Made by a program: the position numbers and the translations under genes. Of a stretch of DNA of 64,000 nt, positions 28,276 through 37,981 are shown in pieces. This DNA comes from Roseovarius indicus. Its GTDB lineage: Bacteria; Pseudomonadota; Alphaproteobacteria; Rhodobacterales; Rhodobacteraceae. The notes under the pieces are model-generated. The model ran no database searches, was not told the DNA's origin, and saw only the letters and a list, made by a program, of their open reading frames with translations. Position 1 is the stretch's first letter; each line of letters starts with the position of its first letter. The DNA is taken from the NCBI RefSeq assembly GCF_008728195.1, contig NZ_CP031598.1, forward strand, positions 1,798,001 through 1,862,000, in the 5' to 3' direction.

Positions 28276-29457
28276 ATGTCCCGTCAGAACTATATCTTCA
28301 CCTCCGAGTCCGTTTCGGAGGGGCACCCCGACAAGGTGTGCGACCGAATTTCCGATGCCGTGCTCGACGCCTTCCTGGCCGAGGATCCCCTCGCCCGGGT
28401 GGCCTGTGAGACATTCGCCACCACCAACCAGGTCGTCATCGGCGGCGAGGTGGGCCTGACGGATCAGGACAAGCTGCGCGATTACATGGGCAAGATCGAG
28501 GGCATCGCCCGCGAGTGCATTCGCGACATCGGCTACGAGCAGGAGAAGTTCCACTGGGACACCTGCAACGTCATGAACCTGCTTCACGAACAATCGGCGC
28601 ATATCGCCCAGGGCGTGACCGGGGCCGACAACCGCGACGAGGGCGCGGGCGACCAGGGCATCATGTTCGGCTTCGCCACCAACGAGACCGACGCGCTCAT
28701 GCCGGCGCCGATCCAGTTCTCGCACGCGATCCTGCGCCGCCTGGCCGAGGTGCGCAAATCGGGGCAGGAACCGGCGCTGGGCCCGGACGCCAAGTCGCAG
28801 CTTTCGGTGCGCTACGAAGGCGGCAAGCCCGTGGGCGTGACCCAGGTCGTGCTGTCGACCCAGCACCTCGACGAGGACCTGACCAGCGACGACATCCGCG
28901 AGATGGTCGAGCCTTACATCCGCGAAGTGCTGCCCGCCGACTGGCTGTCGGATGAGACCGTCTGGCACGTGAACCCGACCGGCAAGTTCGTCATCGGCGG
29001 CCCCGATGGCGACGCGGGCCTGACCGGCCGCAAGATCATCGTCGACACCTATGGCGGCGCCGCGCCGCACGGGGGCGGGGCCTTCTCGGGCAAGGACCCA
29101 ACGAAGGTGGACCGCTCGGCCGCCTACGCCGCGCGCTACCTCGCCAAGAACGTGGTCGCCGCCGGCATGGCCGAGCGCTGCACCATCCAGCTCTCCTACG
29201 CCATCGGCGTGGCCGAGCCGCTGTCGATCTATGCCGAAACCCACGGCACCGGCGAAGTGCCCGAAGAGCAGATCGAAAAGGCGATCCGCGCCTCGATGAG
29301 CCTGACGCCCCGCGGCATTCGCGAGCAGCTCGAGCTCAACAAGCCGATCTACCAGCGCACCGCGGCCTATGGCCATTTCGGCCGTGAGCCGGATGCCGAT
29401 GGCGGCTTCAGCTGGGAACGCACCGACCTTGTCGAGGCGCTGAAGAAAGCGATCTGA
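28276..29457 (+). CDS. metK: S-adenosylmethionine synthetase
   Basis: A 393-residue enzyme making SAM from methionine and ATP. The start [23 protein letters not shown] carries the first conserved motif. [16 protein letters not shown] (about 118-133) and [16 protein letters not shown] (about 258-273, the phosphate-binding loop) are also clear. Translation is controlled by the SAM/SAH riboswitch. An intrinsic terminator follows. trmB, a SAM-using enzyme, lies downstream, as in other Rhodobacterales. Confidence 0.98.
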   Translation: MSRQNYIFTSESVSEGHPDKVCDRISDAVLDAFLAEDPLARVACETFATTNQVVIGGEVGLTDQDKLRDYMGKIEGIARECIRDIGYEQEKFHWDTCNVMNLLHEQSAHIAQGVTGADNRDEGAGDQGIMFGFATNETDALMPAPIQFSHAILRRLAEVRKSGQEPALGPDAKSQLSVRYEGGKPVGVTQVVLSTQHLDEDLTSDDIREMVEPYIREVLPADWLSDETVWHVNPTGKFVIGGPDGDAGLTGRKIIVDTYGGAAPHGGGAFSGKDPTKVDRSAAYAARYLAKNVVAAGMAERCTIQLSYAIGVAEPLSIYAETHGTGEVPEEQIEKAIRASMSLTPRGIREQLELNKPIYQRTAAYGHFGREPDADGGFSWERTDLVEALKKAI

Positions 29458-29476
29458 TCACAGAATGCAGGTTGCG

Positions 29477-29505
29477 AAGGGCGGCGCCGGGCGCCGCCCT
29501 TTTTA
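29477..29505 (+). terminator. Rho-independent terminator after metK
   Basis: AAGGGCGGCG pairs with CGCCGCCCTT around CCGGG, running into a T-rich tract. Confidence 0.9.
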
Positions 29506-29632
29506 TGTGGGTGATGCATGGGTCAAGCTGTCAAACATCAAGGAAACCGCGCCGATTTGCGGAAAGCTGCGCCGTTGATGTACGATTTCGGCAAGGCTGT
29601 ACCGATGATGTCGTACCTTGGAGGGCCTCAAA

Positions 29633-30349
29633 ATGACCGATAAATCCCATCCGTCCGGCGCGCCGTGGCGCAATTTCTACGGCCGGCTCAAGGGCAAGTC
29701 TCTGCGCAAGTCGCAGAAGATCTATATCGACGAGGATCTGGCCGCGCTGTCGCCCGGCAAGGTCGACTGGGATGTGAACCCCGAGCGCGAAGCGATTGAC
29801 CTGAAAGGGCTTTTCGGCGACCGGCCCCTGTGGCTCGAGATCGGCTTCGGCGGGGGTGAGCACATGGTGCACCAGGCCGCCCGGAACCCCGGCACGGGGT
29901 TCATCGGCTGCGAGCCTTACATCAACGGGGTCGCCATGCTCCTGGGCAAGATCCGCGACGAGGGCTGCGAGAATATCCGCATCCACCCCGGCGATGTGCG
30001 CGACCTGTTCGATGTTTTGCCCGAGAAATCGGTGGATCGCGCCTTTCTCCTCTACCCCGATCCCTGGCCCAAGAAACGCCACCACCGGCGCCGCTTCGTC
30101 ACGCCCGAGCACCTCGAGCCGCTGGCGCAGGTGCTCAAGCCGGGGGCCATTTTCCGGGTGGCGACGGATATTCCCGATTACGTCCGCCAGACCCTGCAAC
30201 AGGTGCCGAAGCACGGGTTCGAATGGCTGGCCGAGGGCCCGAAGGACTGGCGCGAGCCGTGGGATGACTGGCTCTCGACCCGTTACGAACAGAAGGCCCT
30301 GCGCGAGGGCCGCGTGCCCCACTACCTGACCTTCCGCCGGGAAGGTTAG
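29633..30349 (+). CDS. trmB: tRNA (guanine-N7-)-methyltransferase
   Basis: A 238-residue class I methyltransferase that makes m7G46 in tRNA. The SAM site is LWLEIGFGGGEHMVHQA, and LLYPDPWPKKRHHRRRF is the TrmB signature with catalytic Asp and tRNA-binding basic residues. The C-terminal TRYEQKALREGR is also typical. TTGGAGGGCC precedes the ATG, which is preferred to one five codons upstream. A terminator after metK lies between the genes, so trmB probably has its own promoter. Confidence 0.96.
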   Translation: MTDKSHPSGAPWRNFYGRLKGKSLRKSQKIYIDEDLAALSPGKVDWDVNPEREAIDLKGLFGDRPLWLEIGFGGGEHMVHQAARNPGTGFIGCEPYINGVAMLLGKIRDEGCENIRIHPGDVRDLFDVLPEKSVDRAFLLYPDPWPKKRHHRRRFVTPEHLEPLAQVLKPGAIFRVATDIPDYVRQTLQQVPKHGFEWLAEGPKDWREPWDDWLSTRYEQKALREGRVPHYLTFRREG

Positions 30350-30452
30350 GGTTTTCCATCAAGGCGTTGCAGGGCGGTCTTGAACACCCGTCCCGGGCTT
30401 GCCCCGGGGCCTCCGCGGTCCCACGAAAGGCCCCGGATCAGGCGGCGGCCCG

Positions 30453-31622
30453 TCAGGCCGCCAGTTTCCCGCCCAGCCGGTCGAGCATGTCGAGGCATTG
30501 CTGCAACTGCCCGATCGAGACAAACTCGTCGGGCTTGTGCGCCTGATCGATCGAGCCCGGCCCGCAGATCACCGACGACATGCCGAAGCTCTGGAAGATC
30601 CCGGCCTCCGTCCCGAACGGCACCACGTCGACCGAGTTGGCGCCGGTCAGCTCCATCACGATGTCCTTGGCCTCGTTTTCGTCAACCGGTTCGAGGCCTT
30701 CCACCTCGCCGATCACCTCGGTGACGATATCGGCGTCGGGGCAGACGGCCTTCATCGCGGGAAGCAGCTGGTTGAAGCAATAGTCGCGCAGGTCGTCCTT
30801 GACGAAATCGGCGTCAGAGGTCTGCACGGGCCTCATTTCCCACTGCACCTCGGCATGGCCGGCGATCACGTTATGGGCCACGCCCCCCTGCAAACTGCCG
30901 GTGTTGATCGTGGTCCAGGGCGGGTCGAACCGGCTGCCGGCCGGGGCCCGGGCCCGCAGCGCATCCTTCAGTTCCAACAGGCGGTTCACGTAGCGCACCG
31001 CATATTCCACCGCGTTCACCCCCCGGTCGGGTGCCGAGCCATGGCCGGCAAGCCCGGAAAACCGCGTCGTGTACTCATAGCAGCCCTTGTGCCCCTCGAT
31101 GATCCGCATCGAAGTGGGCTCTCCGATCACCGCAACACCGGGCCGCAAGCCCTTGGATTTCAGGCTTTTCACCAGCGATTGCGCCCCGAAACAGCCGACC
31201 TCCTCGTCATAGGTGAAGGCAAAATGCACCGGCCGGTCCTTGACCCGCTCGGCAAAGATCGGCGCCATGGCGGTGGCGGCGGCGATGAACCCTTTCATGT
31301 CGCAGGTGCCGCGCCCGTAAAGCCGGCCCTCGTGCTCGATCATCTCGAACGGGTCCGACACCCAGTCATTTGCGTCGGCCGGCACCACGTCGGAATGACC
31401 CGACAGCACGATGCCCCCGTCAACTTCGGGGCCTATGGTCGCGAAAAGATTGGCCTTATGCCCGATATCGTCATGGTAGATGTCGACCCGCGCCCCGGCC
31501 TCTTCGAGGCGGTACGCCAGGTACGAGATCATGTCGACATTGCTGAATTCGGAAACGGTGGGAAAGGCGATCAGGTCGCCCAGAAGCGCCACCGTATCGG
31601 AAAGCTGTGTTGTCACGCGCAC
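30453..31622 (-). CDS. argE: Acetylornithine deacetylase
   Basis: A 389-residue M20 metallopeptidase-family enzyme. Zinc ligands are His76 and Asp78 (SGHSDVVPAD), Asp108 (GRGTCDMKGF) and the catalytic Glu140-Glu141 pair (YDEEVGCFG), with a C-terminal His in the CGPGSIDQAHKPDEFV segment. This pattern fits ArgE, which releases ornithine from N-acetylornithine, better than DapE. It is monocistronic on the minus strand, convergent with trmB. The 295 bp upstream of it hold no gene, only the leader of the divergent M24 gene. Confidence 0.9.
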   Translation of the reverse strand: MRVTTQLSDTVALLGDLIAFPTVSEFSNVDMISYLAYRLEEAGARVDIYHDDIGHKANLFATIGPEVDGGIVLSGHSDVVPADANDWVSDPFEMIEHEGRLYGRGTCDMKGFIAAATAMAPIFAERVKDRPVHFAFTYDEEVGCFGAQSLVKSLKSKGLRPGVAVIGEPTSMRIIEGHKGCYEYTTRFSGLAGHGSAPDRGVNAVEYAVRYVNRLLELKDALRARAPAGSRFDPPWTTINTGSLQGGVAHNVIAGHAEVQWEMRPVQTSDADFVKDDLRDYCFNQLLPAMKAVCPDADIVTEVIGEVEGLEPVDENEAKDIVMELTGANSVDVVPFGTEAGIFQSFGMSSVICGPGSIDQAHKPDEFVSIGQLQQCLDMLDRLGGKLAA

Positions 31623-31917
31623 CCTCCCGGCTGTTGGAAAACCTGATCGACTGTGTTGAGGCGGGGCTGCCCCGTCAAGTCAATTCTGGACAGAATGCGC
31701 TGTCAGGCCGTGCTGACGGCGCTCGGTGATGGAAGATCACTCGCCGGGCGCGGTTTCTGACCGGCCTGTGCCCCGTTTCGCCCGGCTCATGTCGCATGAC
31801 GCGTCGTGCGGTGTCGATCTGGGATAAGCGCCGCCGCCCCGGGCCTGTTACACCAAGGCCAACTTCCCTGAAACGTTTGACCGAATTGACGCGCGTCGCC
31901 GCGCGAAAGGAGATATC

Positions 31918-33174
31918 ATGGCAGAGTTCGACTGGCACGCCGAGCGGGGCGACCTTGCAGGCCTCGCCCAGCTGGATCGCAGCCCCGACGACGAAGGCAT
32001 CGACCTGAAAGCGGTCCGGCAGTACCGCCAGGCGCAGGTGCGCCGCGAGATGGGCCGCCACGGCATCGACGCGGTGATCCTGAGCGACCCGGTGAACATC
32101 CGCTACGCCACCGGCACCCGCAACATGCAGGTGTTTTCCATGCGCAACGGCCCGGCGCGCTACCTGCTGCTGACGGCCGACCGGTCGATCCTGTTCGAGT
32201 TCACCGGCTGCCTGCACCTGGCCGAGGGGTTCGAGACGGTCGACGAGGTGCGCCCCGGCAAGACGGCGAGCTTCGTCGCGGCCGGCCCGGACATCGCCGC
32301 GCGCGAGATCGGCTGGGCAAAGGACATGGCGGCGTTGGTCGAGGAGGTCGCGGGCAAACGGGCCACCGTCGGCATCGAACGGATGAACGCCGGTGCAGCG
32401 CTGGCCCTCCGCGATGCGGGCGTGCACGTGGTCGATGCCCAGGCCCCGGTCGAGATGGCCCGCGCGATCAAGTCCGCCGAGGAGATGAAATGCATCAACG
32501 CCTCCCTGCGCGCCACCGAGCGGGGCGTGGCAAAGCTGCGCGAGGCCATCCGCCCGGGCCTGACCGAGGCCGAGCTCTGGTCGGTGCTGCACCAGTCGGT
32601 GATCGCCCAGAACGGCGATTACGTCGAAACCCGCCTGCTGAACGCCGGGGCGCGCACCAACCCGTGGTTCCAGGAGACCAGCGACAACGTGATCGGAGAA
32701 AACGAGCTGATCGCGCTGGATACCGACGTGGTCGGCTGCCACGGCTATTACTCCGACTTCTCGCGCACCTTCCATAGCGGGCCGGGCAACCCCACGGCCG
32801 AGCAGAAGGAACTCTACCGCGTGGCCCATGAGCAGGTGTCGCACAATATCGGCATCCTGCATCCGGGCATGTCGTTCCGCGATTATGCCGAGGCCGCGTG
32901 GGACATCCCCCAGAAATACCACGCCAACCGCTATTACCTGTCGGCGCATGGCTGCGGGATGACGGGGGAGTATCCCTATCTCTACCACCGGGGCGATTTC
33001 CCCGATGCGGGCTACGATGGCGAGATCAAACCGGGCATGACGCTCTGTGTCGAAAGCTATATCGGCGCCGAAGGCGGCAAGGAGGGCGTGAAGCTGGAGC
33101 AGCAGGTGCTGATCACCGAAACGGGTGTCGAGCTGTTGTCGCGCTTCCCTTTCGAGGAGGCATTGCTGGGGTAG
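31918..33174 (+). CDS. M24-family metalloprotein, DddP-like
   Basis: A 418-residue creatinase-type N-domain plus pita-bread protein, closely resembling DMSP lyase DddP (DPVNIRYATGTRNMQ, ETRLLNAGARTNPWFQE). Metal ligands fall at Asp268/270, Asp280, His344, Glu379 and Glu394, with the same spacing as the DddP ligands (295/297/307/371/406/421). However, the position matching the proposed DddP catalytic Asp377 is Gly350 (HGCGMTGEYP). It also lacks about 30 N-terminal residues of DddP. So it is either a divergent DddP or an M24 peptidase paralogue; I favour the latter. AAAGGAGATATC precedes the ATG. Confidence 0.82.
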   Translation: MAEFDWHAERGDLAGLAQLDRSPDDEGIDLKAVRQYRQAQVRREMGRHGIDAVILSDPVNIRYATGTRNMQVFSMRNGPARYLLLTADRSILFEFTGCLHLAEGFETVDEVRPGKTASFVAAGPDIAAREIGWAKDMAALVEEVAGKRATVGIERMNAGAALALRDAGVHVVDAQAPVEMARAIKSAEEMKCINASLRATERGVAKLREAIRPGLTEAELWSVLHQSVIAQNGDYVETRLLNAGARTNPWFQETSDNVIGENELIALDTDVVGCHGYYSDFSRTFHSGPGNPTAEQKELYRVAHEQVSHNIGILHPGMSFRDYAEAAWDIPQKYHANRYYLSAHGCGMTGEYPYLYHRGDFPDAGYDGEIKPGMTLCVESYIGAEGGKEGVKLEQQVLITETGVELLSRFPFEEALLG

Positions 33175-33197
33175 GGGGCGCGTCAACGGGCGGCGGC

Positions 33198-33245
33198 GCG
33201 CTCCGGTTTCGTGGCATGCGTCATTCTCATGCGATACCGGAGCGC
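33198..33245 (+). terminator. Long hairpin after the M24 gene (terminator candidate)
   Basis: GCGCTCCGGT (33198-33207) pairs with ACCGGAGCGC (33236-33245), with an inner GCATG/CATGC pair. There is no U-tract. Confidence 0.5.
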
Positions 33246-33349
33246 CTGCCGGCCACGCCGCAGGGCTCCCCCGCACGAGCCACGTAAACCGCAAGGTACA
33301 ACGACGCCGCCTCTACCCTCGTGCCAGTGACACACACGCGCGATGGCCT

Positions 33350-34147
33350 TCAATCCAGGCTGACACACCCGCTGCGCAGGTCGAACCGCAGCCGGTCGGG
33401 GAAGGCGAAGATCCCATCGCTTTCAAGCAGCGCGCGTTCGGGGTCTATCGAGCCATCTTTCTGATATCCGAACAGCGCCATTTCCGTGCGAAAACGGAAC
33501 AGCAAACGGTTCGTCAGGTCCGGGTTTGTCACGTACCGGTTGCGATAGGCCCCGATGTTTCTGGGCTTTGCCACAAGCGCGGCCTCGTGGCCGAGAAGCT
33601 TTGAAAAGACGCTAATGGCGTCGTTGAGCCGCTCCTTGTACACAAGGAAGTCGACCTGGCATTTCCCGTTGCGGTCAAAACATTGGGCAATCTGGAAATC
33701 CCTGATCGGGCGACAGTGCCATTCAAAGTCATGGTCAAGGAACGACTCCGCGAACTGTTCGAAGCTTTGAAACCCGTGGTACTCCACGGCAGAGGCCCAT
33801 CCCCAGCCGTCCAGGTTGGGCCTTTGGTTGTGGTAGTAGTAGCTGAACAGCCACTCGGTGGGCGAACGTATCACCGCGAAGCGGATGCATTTCCGGAAGT
33901 TCCTGTCGTAGATGTAGGTGGGCCAAGTCTTCCACCCGCGTTCAAAATGCGCAATGTGCCCCACGTGCACGACATCATCCACGCCGAAAGCGTGTCCGGA
34001 ATTGAAGTAATTCGGAGCTCCCTTGAAGGCATTGTTCAGGGTGCTGCCGCCAGTCTTGGGGATGTGGACGTGGAAAATGCCGTTTTCCAAACTTCTCAGG
34101 CCGACTCCCGCCACAGCCTCGATGCGATCTTCGAGCCTTTCTGTCAT
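33350..34147 (-). CDS. Sulfotransferase family 2-type protein
   Basis: A 265-residue protein with the carbohydrate-sulfotransferase PAPS loop HVHIPKTGGSTL at about 26-37 and a second phosphate-binding stretch RFAVIRSPTEWLFSYYYHN. Such bacterial enzymes usually sulfate surface polysaccharides. Its base composition is clearly lower in GC than the flanking genes, which suggests acquisition. It is unrelated in sequence to the sulfotransferase at 15.6-16.5 kb. No polysaccharide genes are adjacent. The start used is followed by a plausible N-terminal helix; no strong ribosome site is seen. Confidence 0.82.
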   Translation of the reverse strand: MTERLEDRIEAVAGVGLRSLENGIFHVHIPKTGGSTLNNAFKGAPNYFNSGHAFGVDDVVHVGHIAHFERGWKTWPTYIYDRNFRKCIRFAVIRSPTEWLFSYYYHNQRPNLDGWGWASAVEYHGFQSFEQFAESFLDHDFEWHCRPIRDFQIAQCFDRNGKCQVDFLVYKERLNDAISVFSKLLGHEAALVAKPRNIGAYRNRYVTNPDLTNRLLFRFRTEMALFGYQKDGSIDPERALLESDGIFAFPDRLRFDLRSGCVSLD

Positions 34148-34289
34148 GGGCGTCCCTCAAGCGATTGAACCGACAATTGCCTTCGCGATCTAATGCCATT
34201 GAATTTGCGCCCCGGGGTGAGTCGTGTCAAGAAACGGGCGCGGATGGGTGAGGGCTGGTTGGCCTCTTTGCCGGAAATGTCCGGAAAAT

Positions 34290-34666
34290 GCGCGGAGGGC
34301 CTGTAAGCCGGATTCTGTCCCGGGTTGCCCCGGGGATGACCATTCATCTGGGCCTGCTGTTACCAACAGGCTCGTGCTGCCAACCCGGACCGCGGGGCCA
34401 AGGCCGGCCCAAAATGCGGTCCCTATTCGGCATTGCTCCCGGTGGGGCTTGCCGTGCCGGTCCGGTTGCCCGTCCCGCGGTGGGCTCTTACCCCACCGTT
34501 TCACCCTTACCCCGCGTGGTTCGCCGAAACGAATGGCAGGGCGGTCTGTTTTCTGTGGCGCTTTCCCTCGGGTTGCCCCGGCCGGGCGTTACCCGGCACC
34601 GTCGCCTTGTGGAGTCCGGACTTTCCTCGCCACCTTGCGGTGGTGCGGCCATCCGGCCCTCCGCGC
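34290..34666 (-). ncRNA. rnpB: RNase P RNA (class A)
   Basis: Read on the minus strand, the ends pair as helix P1 (GCGCGGAGGGCC with GGCCCTCCGCGC). The universal GAGGAAAGTCCGGACTCCAC block follows near the 5' end. Other conserved parts are GGGTAACGCCCGGC, AGGGAAAGCGCCACAGAAA, GGGTAAGGGTGAAA, GGTAAGAGCCCACC and the 3' GACAGAATCCGGCTTACAG. The length of about 377 nt is normal. It is the catalytic RNA that trims tRNA 5' leaders. The exact ends are set by P1 and may be off by a few bases. Its promoter probably overlaps the 3' end of the amidase gene. Confidence 0.97.
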
Positions 34667-34677
34667 ATCTGTGGCAA

Positions 34678-35367
34678 TTAGGCGCTCGGCGCCGCCCGGT
34701 CAACGGGAAACCGGCTTGCGAGGTCGGCGGCGAGGCTTGCGTCGATGGCATCCGCCGGGCCGCTGGCCCAGGAGCGGAAGCGCAGGCGGAAGGCGTGCAG
34801 GATTTCCTCCGGGGCGGCCTCGGGCGGGTAGCCGAAGCGGCGGGCGCTCTCAAGGAAATTCCCCTCCGCACCGGGGCAGGGCCACACCGACAACCCCGAC
34901 AGCGCCAGCCGCCGCCAGTCGAACCGCGGGCCCGGGTCGAACTTGCGGTCGGGCGCCATGTCGGAATGGGCGATCACCCGGTGGGGCTCAATGGACCAGC
35001 GGCCCATGACCCCCCGCATCAGCCCCTCCAGCGCCGCCATCTGCGGTTCAGGGAAGGGGGCGGTGCCGGTATTGACCAGCTCGATGCCGATGGAGCGGGA
35101 ATTGACGTCGTCCGTGCCGGCCCAGTGCCCGGCCCCCGCATGCCACGCCCTGAGCGCCTCGGGCACCAGTTGCCAAAGCGCCCCCGTTTCCGAAATCAGG
35201 TAATGCGCCGACACCTCGGCGCCAGGGTCGCACAGCCGCTCATGCGCGGCGGCGCAGCTGTCCATGCCGGTGTAATGCAGCACGATCATGTCGGGCAGAA
35301 CGCCACCCCGCCGCTCGCCGCAATTGGGCGATGGGGTCACAGTGGCCGACGGGTGGTCGGGGGTCAC
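34678..35367 (-). CDS. N-acetylmuramoyl-L-alanine amidase (amidase_2/AmpD-like)
   Basis: A 229-residue zinc amidase of the AmpD/AmiD fold that would cleave the bond between N-acetylmuramic acid and the stem peptide. Ligands and signature are visible in IVLHYTGM, VSAHYLISETG, SIGIELVN and VIAHSDMAPDRKFDPGP. No signal peptide is seen, which favours a cytosolic AmpD-like recycling role. The gene ends 12 bp before the rnpB 5' end and starts one base after the excalibur lipoprotein stop, so it is co-transcribed with that gene. Confidence 0.92.
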   Translation of the reverse strand: MTPDHPSATVTPSPNCGERRGGVLPDMIVLHYTGMDSCAAAHERLCDPGAEVSAHYLISETGALWQLVPEALRAWHAGAGHWAGTDDVNSRSIGIELVNTGTAPFPEPQMAALEGLMRGVMGRWSIEPHRVIAHSDMAPDRKFDPGPRFDWRRLALSGLSVWPCPGAEGNFLESARRFGYPPEAAPEEILHAFRLRFRSWASGPADAIDASLAADLASRFPVDRAAPSA

Positions 35368-35368
35368 C

Positions 35369-36130
35369 TCAGCCGTTCACCGCGATGCGGAAAGGCGCGG
35401 GGTTCCAGCCGCAGGCATAGCCGTCGCCATCGGGGTCGAGCCCCATCTTGTCGCGGTTCGGCCCGCCATTGGCGAGAAAGTCGATCTGGGCCCGGTCGGC
35501 CGAGGAATACTTGGCGCAGTTCCGCTCGAAGCGCGACTGCTTGTTGATGCCGATCCGGCTGTAGATCTTGGCGCCCACCGGGTGCTTGGTCGACAGGGCA
35601 TATTCGACGATGTTCGGCCCGGTATTGCCCGAGCGCGAGGGCAGGGCGGTGGGCTGCACCACCTGGTACTGCTCGCGGTTGCGGGCGATCAGCTCGGCAT
35701 CGCTCTCGATCGAGCGGGCCTCGCCCACGGCGTCGAAATCGTTCTCGGTCGAGATGCCCGAGGCGGTTTCCACGGTCTCGGGCGCCGGGTTGTTGGGATT
35801 GGCGCGCAAGGGCTGCTGGCTGGAATTGGCACGGGTCGCGGCCAGCGCGGCCTGGGTTTCGCGGGCCAGCGTCTCGCTGTCGGTGTCGTCGGCCGACGCG
35901 GTTGTCGTGGCGCTCAGAGGCTGGGTCGTAACCGCCGTGGTCGAGACTTCGTCGGACATTGCGCCGGCGGGCGGTACGGCGGTGGCGCCGGTCTGCGCGG
36001 CGGCGCTTGCCTGCCGTCTGCTCTCGTACTCGGAATAGTCGTCAAACCCCACGCCAGCCGCGCTGTCGGGGATGCTGGGCGAACAGGCCGAAACGGCCGC
36101 CAGGGCCGCGACGAGGATCGTGATACGCAT
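35369..36130 (-). CDS. Lipoprotein with C-terminal excalibur-like domain
   Basis: A 253-residue envelope protein. The signal ends in a lipobox near VSAC (about residue 16). The middle, about 25-150, is Ser/Thr/Ala-rich and probably unstructured. The C-terminal 50 residues contain RFERNCAKYSSADRAQ and GLDPDGDGYACGWNP, the Cys...DxDxDGxxC pattern of excalibur calcium-binding domains. It immediately precedes the amidase gene, so a role at the cell wall is plausible. The start MRITIL is preferred to one six codons upstream because the signal peptide then begins at once. Confidence 0.85.
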   Translation of the reverse strand: MRITILVAALAAVSACSPSIPDSAAGVGFDDYSEYESRRQASAAAQTGATAVPPAGAMSDEVSTTAVTTQPLSATTTASADDTDSETLARETQAALAATRANSSQQPLRANPNNPAPETVETASGISTENDFDAVGEARSIESDAELIARNREQYQVVQPTALPSRSGNTGPNIVEYALSTKHPVGAKIYSRIGINKQSRFERNCAKYSSADRAQIDFLANGGPNRDKMGLDPDGDGYACGWNPAPFRIAVNG

Positions 36131-36165
36131 CTGCTTATGTCCTGCCATCTATCGTTTTGGACAGT

Positions 36166-37653
36166 TTACCACCATTTGGCGGGTTTTGCCACATATCCCG
36201 CCGCCTGTTCGAGCGCATAGGCCGTGTTGAGCAGATCACCCTCTTCCCACGGCCGCCCGATCAGCTGCAGGCCAAGCGGCAGCCCCTGCCGGTCGAGCCC
36301 CGCCGGCACGGCGATCCCCGGCAGCCCGGCCAGGTTCACGGTCACGGTGAAGACGTCGTTGAGATACATCTGCACCGGGTCCGCCTCGGCCATCTCGCCC
36401 AGCCCGAAGGCGGCCGAGGGGGTGGCCGGCGTCAGGATCGCATCGATCCCCTCGGCAAACACATCCTCGAAATCCTTCTTGATCAGCGTCCGCACCTTCC
36501 GCGCCTTGTTGTAATAGGCATCGTAGAACCCCGCCGACAGCACGTAGGTGCCGACCATCACCCGGCGCTGCACCTCGTGCCCGAACCCCTCGGCGCGGGT
36601 CTTCTCGTACATCTCTGTGATGCCGTCGCCCTGTTCCAGCTTGGCGCGATGCCCATAGCGCACGCCATCATACCGGGCGAGGTTCGAAGACGCCTCCGCC
36701 GGCGCGATCACGTAATAGGCGGGCAGGGCGTATTTCGTATGCGGCAGGCTGATATCGCGGATCTCGGCCCCCGCATCCTTCAGCATCGCCGTGCCGTCGG
36801 CCCACAGGGTCTCGATCTCCTCGGGCATTCCGTCCATCCGGTATTCCTTGGGAATCCCGATGACCTTGCCCTTGATGTCACCCGTCAGCATCGCCTCGAA
36901 ATCCGGCACGGCCAGATCGGCAGAGGTCGAATCCTTCGGGTCATGCCCGCACATCGCCTCCAGCATGATCGCCGCATCCCGCACCGACTTGGTCATCGGC
37001 CCCGCCTGGTCGAGCGACGAGGCAAACGCCACGATCCCCCAGCGCGAGCACCGCCCATAGGTGGGCTTGATGCCGGTGATGCCGGTAAAGGCGGCAGGCT
37101 GGCGGATCGAGCCGCCGGTATCGGTGCCGGTCGCGGCCAGGCAGAGGTCGGCGGACACGGCGCTCGCCGAGCCGCCCGAAGACCCGCCCGGCGTCAGCGC
37201 CGTCTCGTCATTCCCGCGCCGCCACGGGTTCACCGCGTTGCCGTAAACCGACGTCTCGTTCGACGAGCCCATCGCGAACTCGTCCATGTTGAGCTTGCCC
37301 AGCATCACCGCGCCCGCGTCGAACAGGTTCTGCGTGACGGTCGATTCGTATTCCGGCTTGAACCCTTTCAGGATCCCGCTCGCCGCCTGGCTCGGCACGC
37401 CCTTGGTGCAGAACAGATCCTTGATCCCCAAGGGAATCCCGCACATCGGCGCATCGTCGCCCTTCTGCAGCCGCGCATCGGCGAACTTCGCCTGCTCCCG
37501 CGCGATCTCCGGCGTGTTGTGCACGAAGGCATTGAGCGCGCCCGCGCTCTCGATCGCCTTCAGGCAGGCCTCCGTCAGCTCGGACGACGTCACTTCGCCG
37601 GCACGCAGCTTGTCGCGCGCCTCGGCGATGGTGAGGGTGTTCAGGTCGGTCAT
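36166..37653 (-). CDS. gatA: Aspartyl/glutamyl-tRNA amidotransferase subunit A
   Basis: A 495-residue amidase-signature protein, the glutaminase subunit of GatCAB that converts Glu-tRNA(Gln) (and Asp-tRNA(Asn)) to the amide. The Ser-cisSer-Lys triad is visible in [10 protein letters not shown] (Lys) and [15 protein letters not shown] (serines). GGAG lies five bases before the ATG. gatC ends two bases upstream, so the two are co-translated; gatB is not in the window. Confidence 0.96.
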   Translation of the reverse strand: MTDLNTLTIAEARDKLRAGEVTSSELTEACLKAIESAGALNAFVHNTPEIAREQAKFADARLQKGDDAPMCGIPLGIKDLFCTKGVPSQAASGILKGFKPEYESTVTQNLFDAGAVMLGKLNMDEFAMGSSNETSVYGNAVNPWRRGNDETALTPGGSSGGSASAVSADLCLAATGTDTGGSIRQPAAFTGITGIKPTYGRCSRWGIVAFASSLDQAGPMTKSVRDAAIMLEAMCGHDPKDSTSADLAVPDFEAMLTGDIKGKVIGIPKEYRMDGMPEEIETLWADGTAMLKDAGAEIRDISLPHTKYALPAYYVIAPAEASSNLARYDGVRYGHRAKLEQGDGITEMYEKTRAEGFGHEVQRRVMVGTYVLSAGFYDAYYNKARKVRTLIKKDFEDVFAEGIDAILTPATPSAAFGLGEMAEADPVQMYLNDVFTVTVNLAGLPGIAVPAGLDRQGLPLGLQLIGRPWEEGDLLNTAYALEQAAGYVAKPAKWW

Positions 37654-37655
37654 GC

Positions 37656-37943
37656 TCACTCCACCACTTTGGGAACCGCGAAAAAGCCTTCGCGCGCGTC
37701 GGGGGCGTTCGACAGCACCTTCTTCTGCTGGTGCCCGTCGGTCACCTTGTCCTCGCGCCGTTTCAGGCGCATGGGCGTGACGCTGGTCATCGGCTCGACG
37801 CCGTCCACATCCACCTCGCCCAGCTGTTCGATGAAGCCGAGGATGGTGTTGAATTCATTCGCCAGCGCCGGCAGGTCGTCTTCATCCACGCGGATGCGGG
37901 CGAGCTTGGCCACGCGGGCGGCGGTTTCCAGATCGATCGACAT
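37656..37943 (-). CDS. gatC: Aspartyl/glutamyl-tRNA amidotransferase subunit C
   Basis: A 95-residue GatC with the usual pattern: [18 protein letters not shown], then [22 protein letters not shown] and the C-terminal [27 protein letters not shown] tail ending in FFAVPKVVE. It clamps GatA to GatB in the amidotransferase. It starts the gatC-gatA operon. Confidence 0.96.
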   Translation of the reverse strand: MSIDLETAARVAKLARIRVDEDDLPALANEFNTILGFIEQLGEVDVDGVEPMTSVTPMRLKRREDKVTDGHQQKKVLSNAPDAREGFFAVPKVVE

Positions 37944-37981
37944 GTGATGCCTCTTGCGGTGCTCGGGTCTGACGCCAGCGT

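Noticed and set aside
31623..31917. A small gene in the argE/M24 gap
   Set aside because: Short frames exist, but none has a ribosome site plus protein-like composition; the gap is better read as two divergent leaders.
34288..35547. Open frames through the rnpB region
   Set aside because: The region carries all conserved RNase P RNA blocks and a closing P1 helix; the frames are chance.
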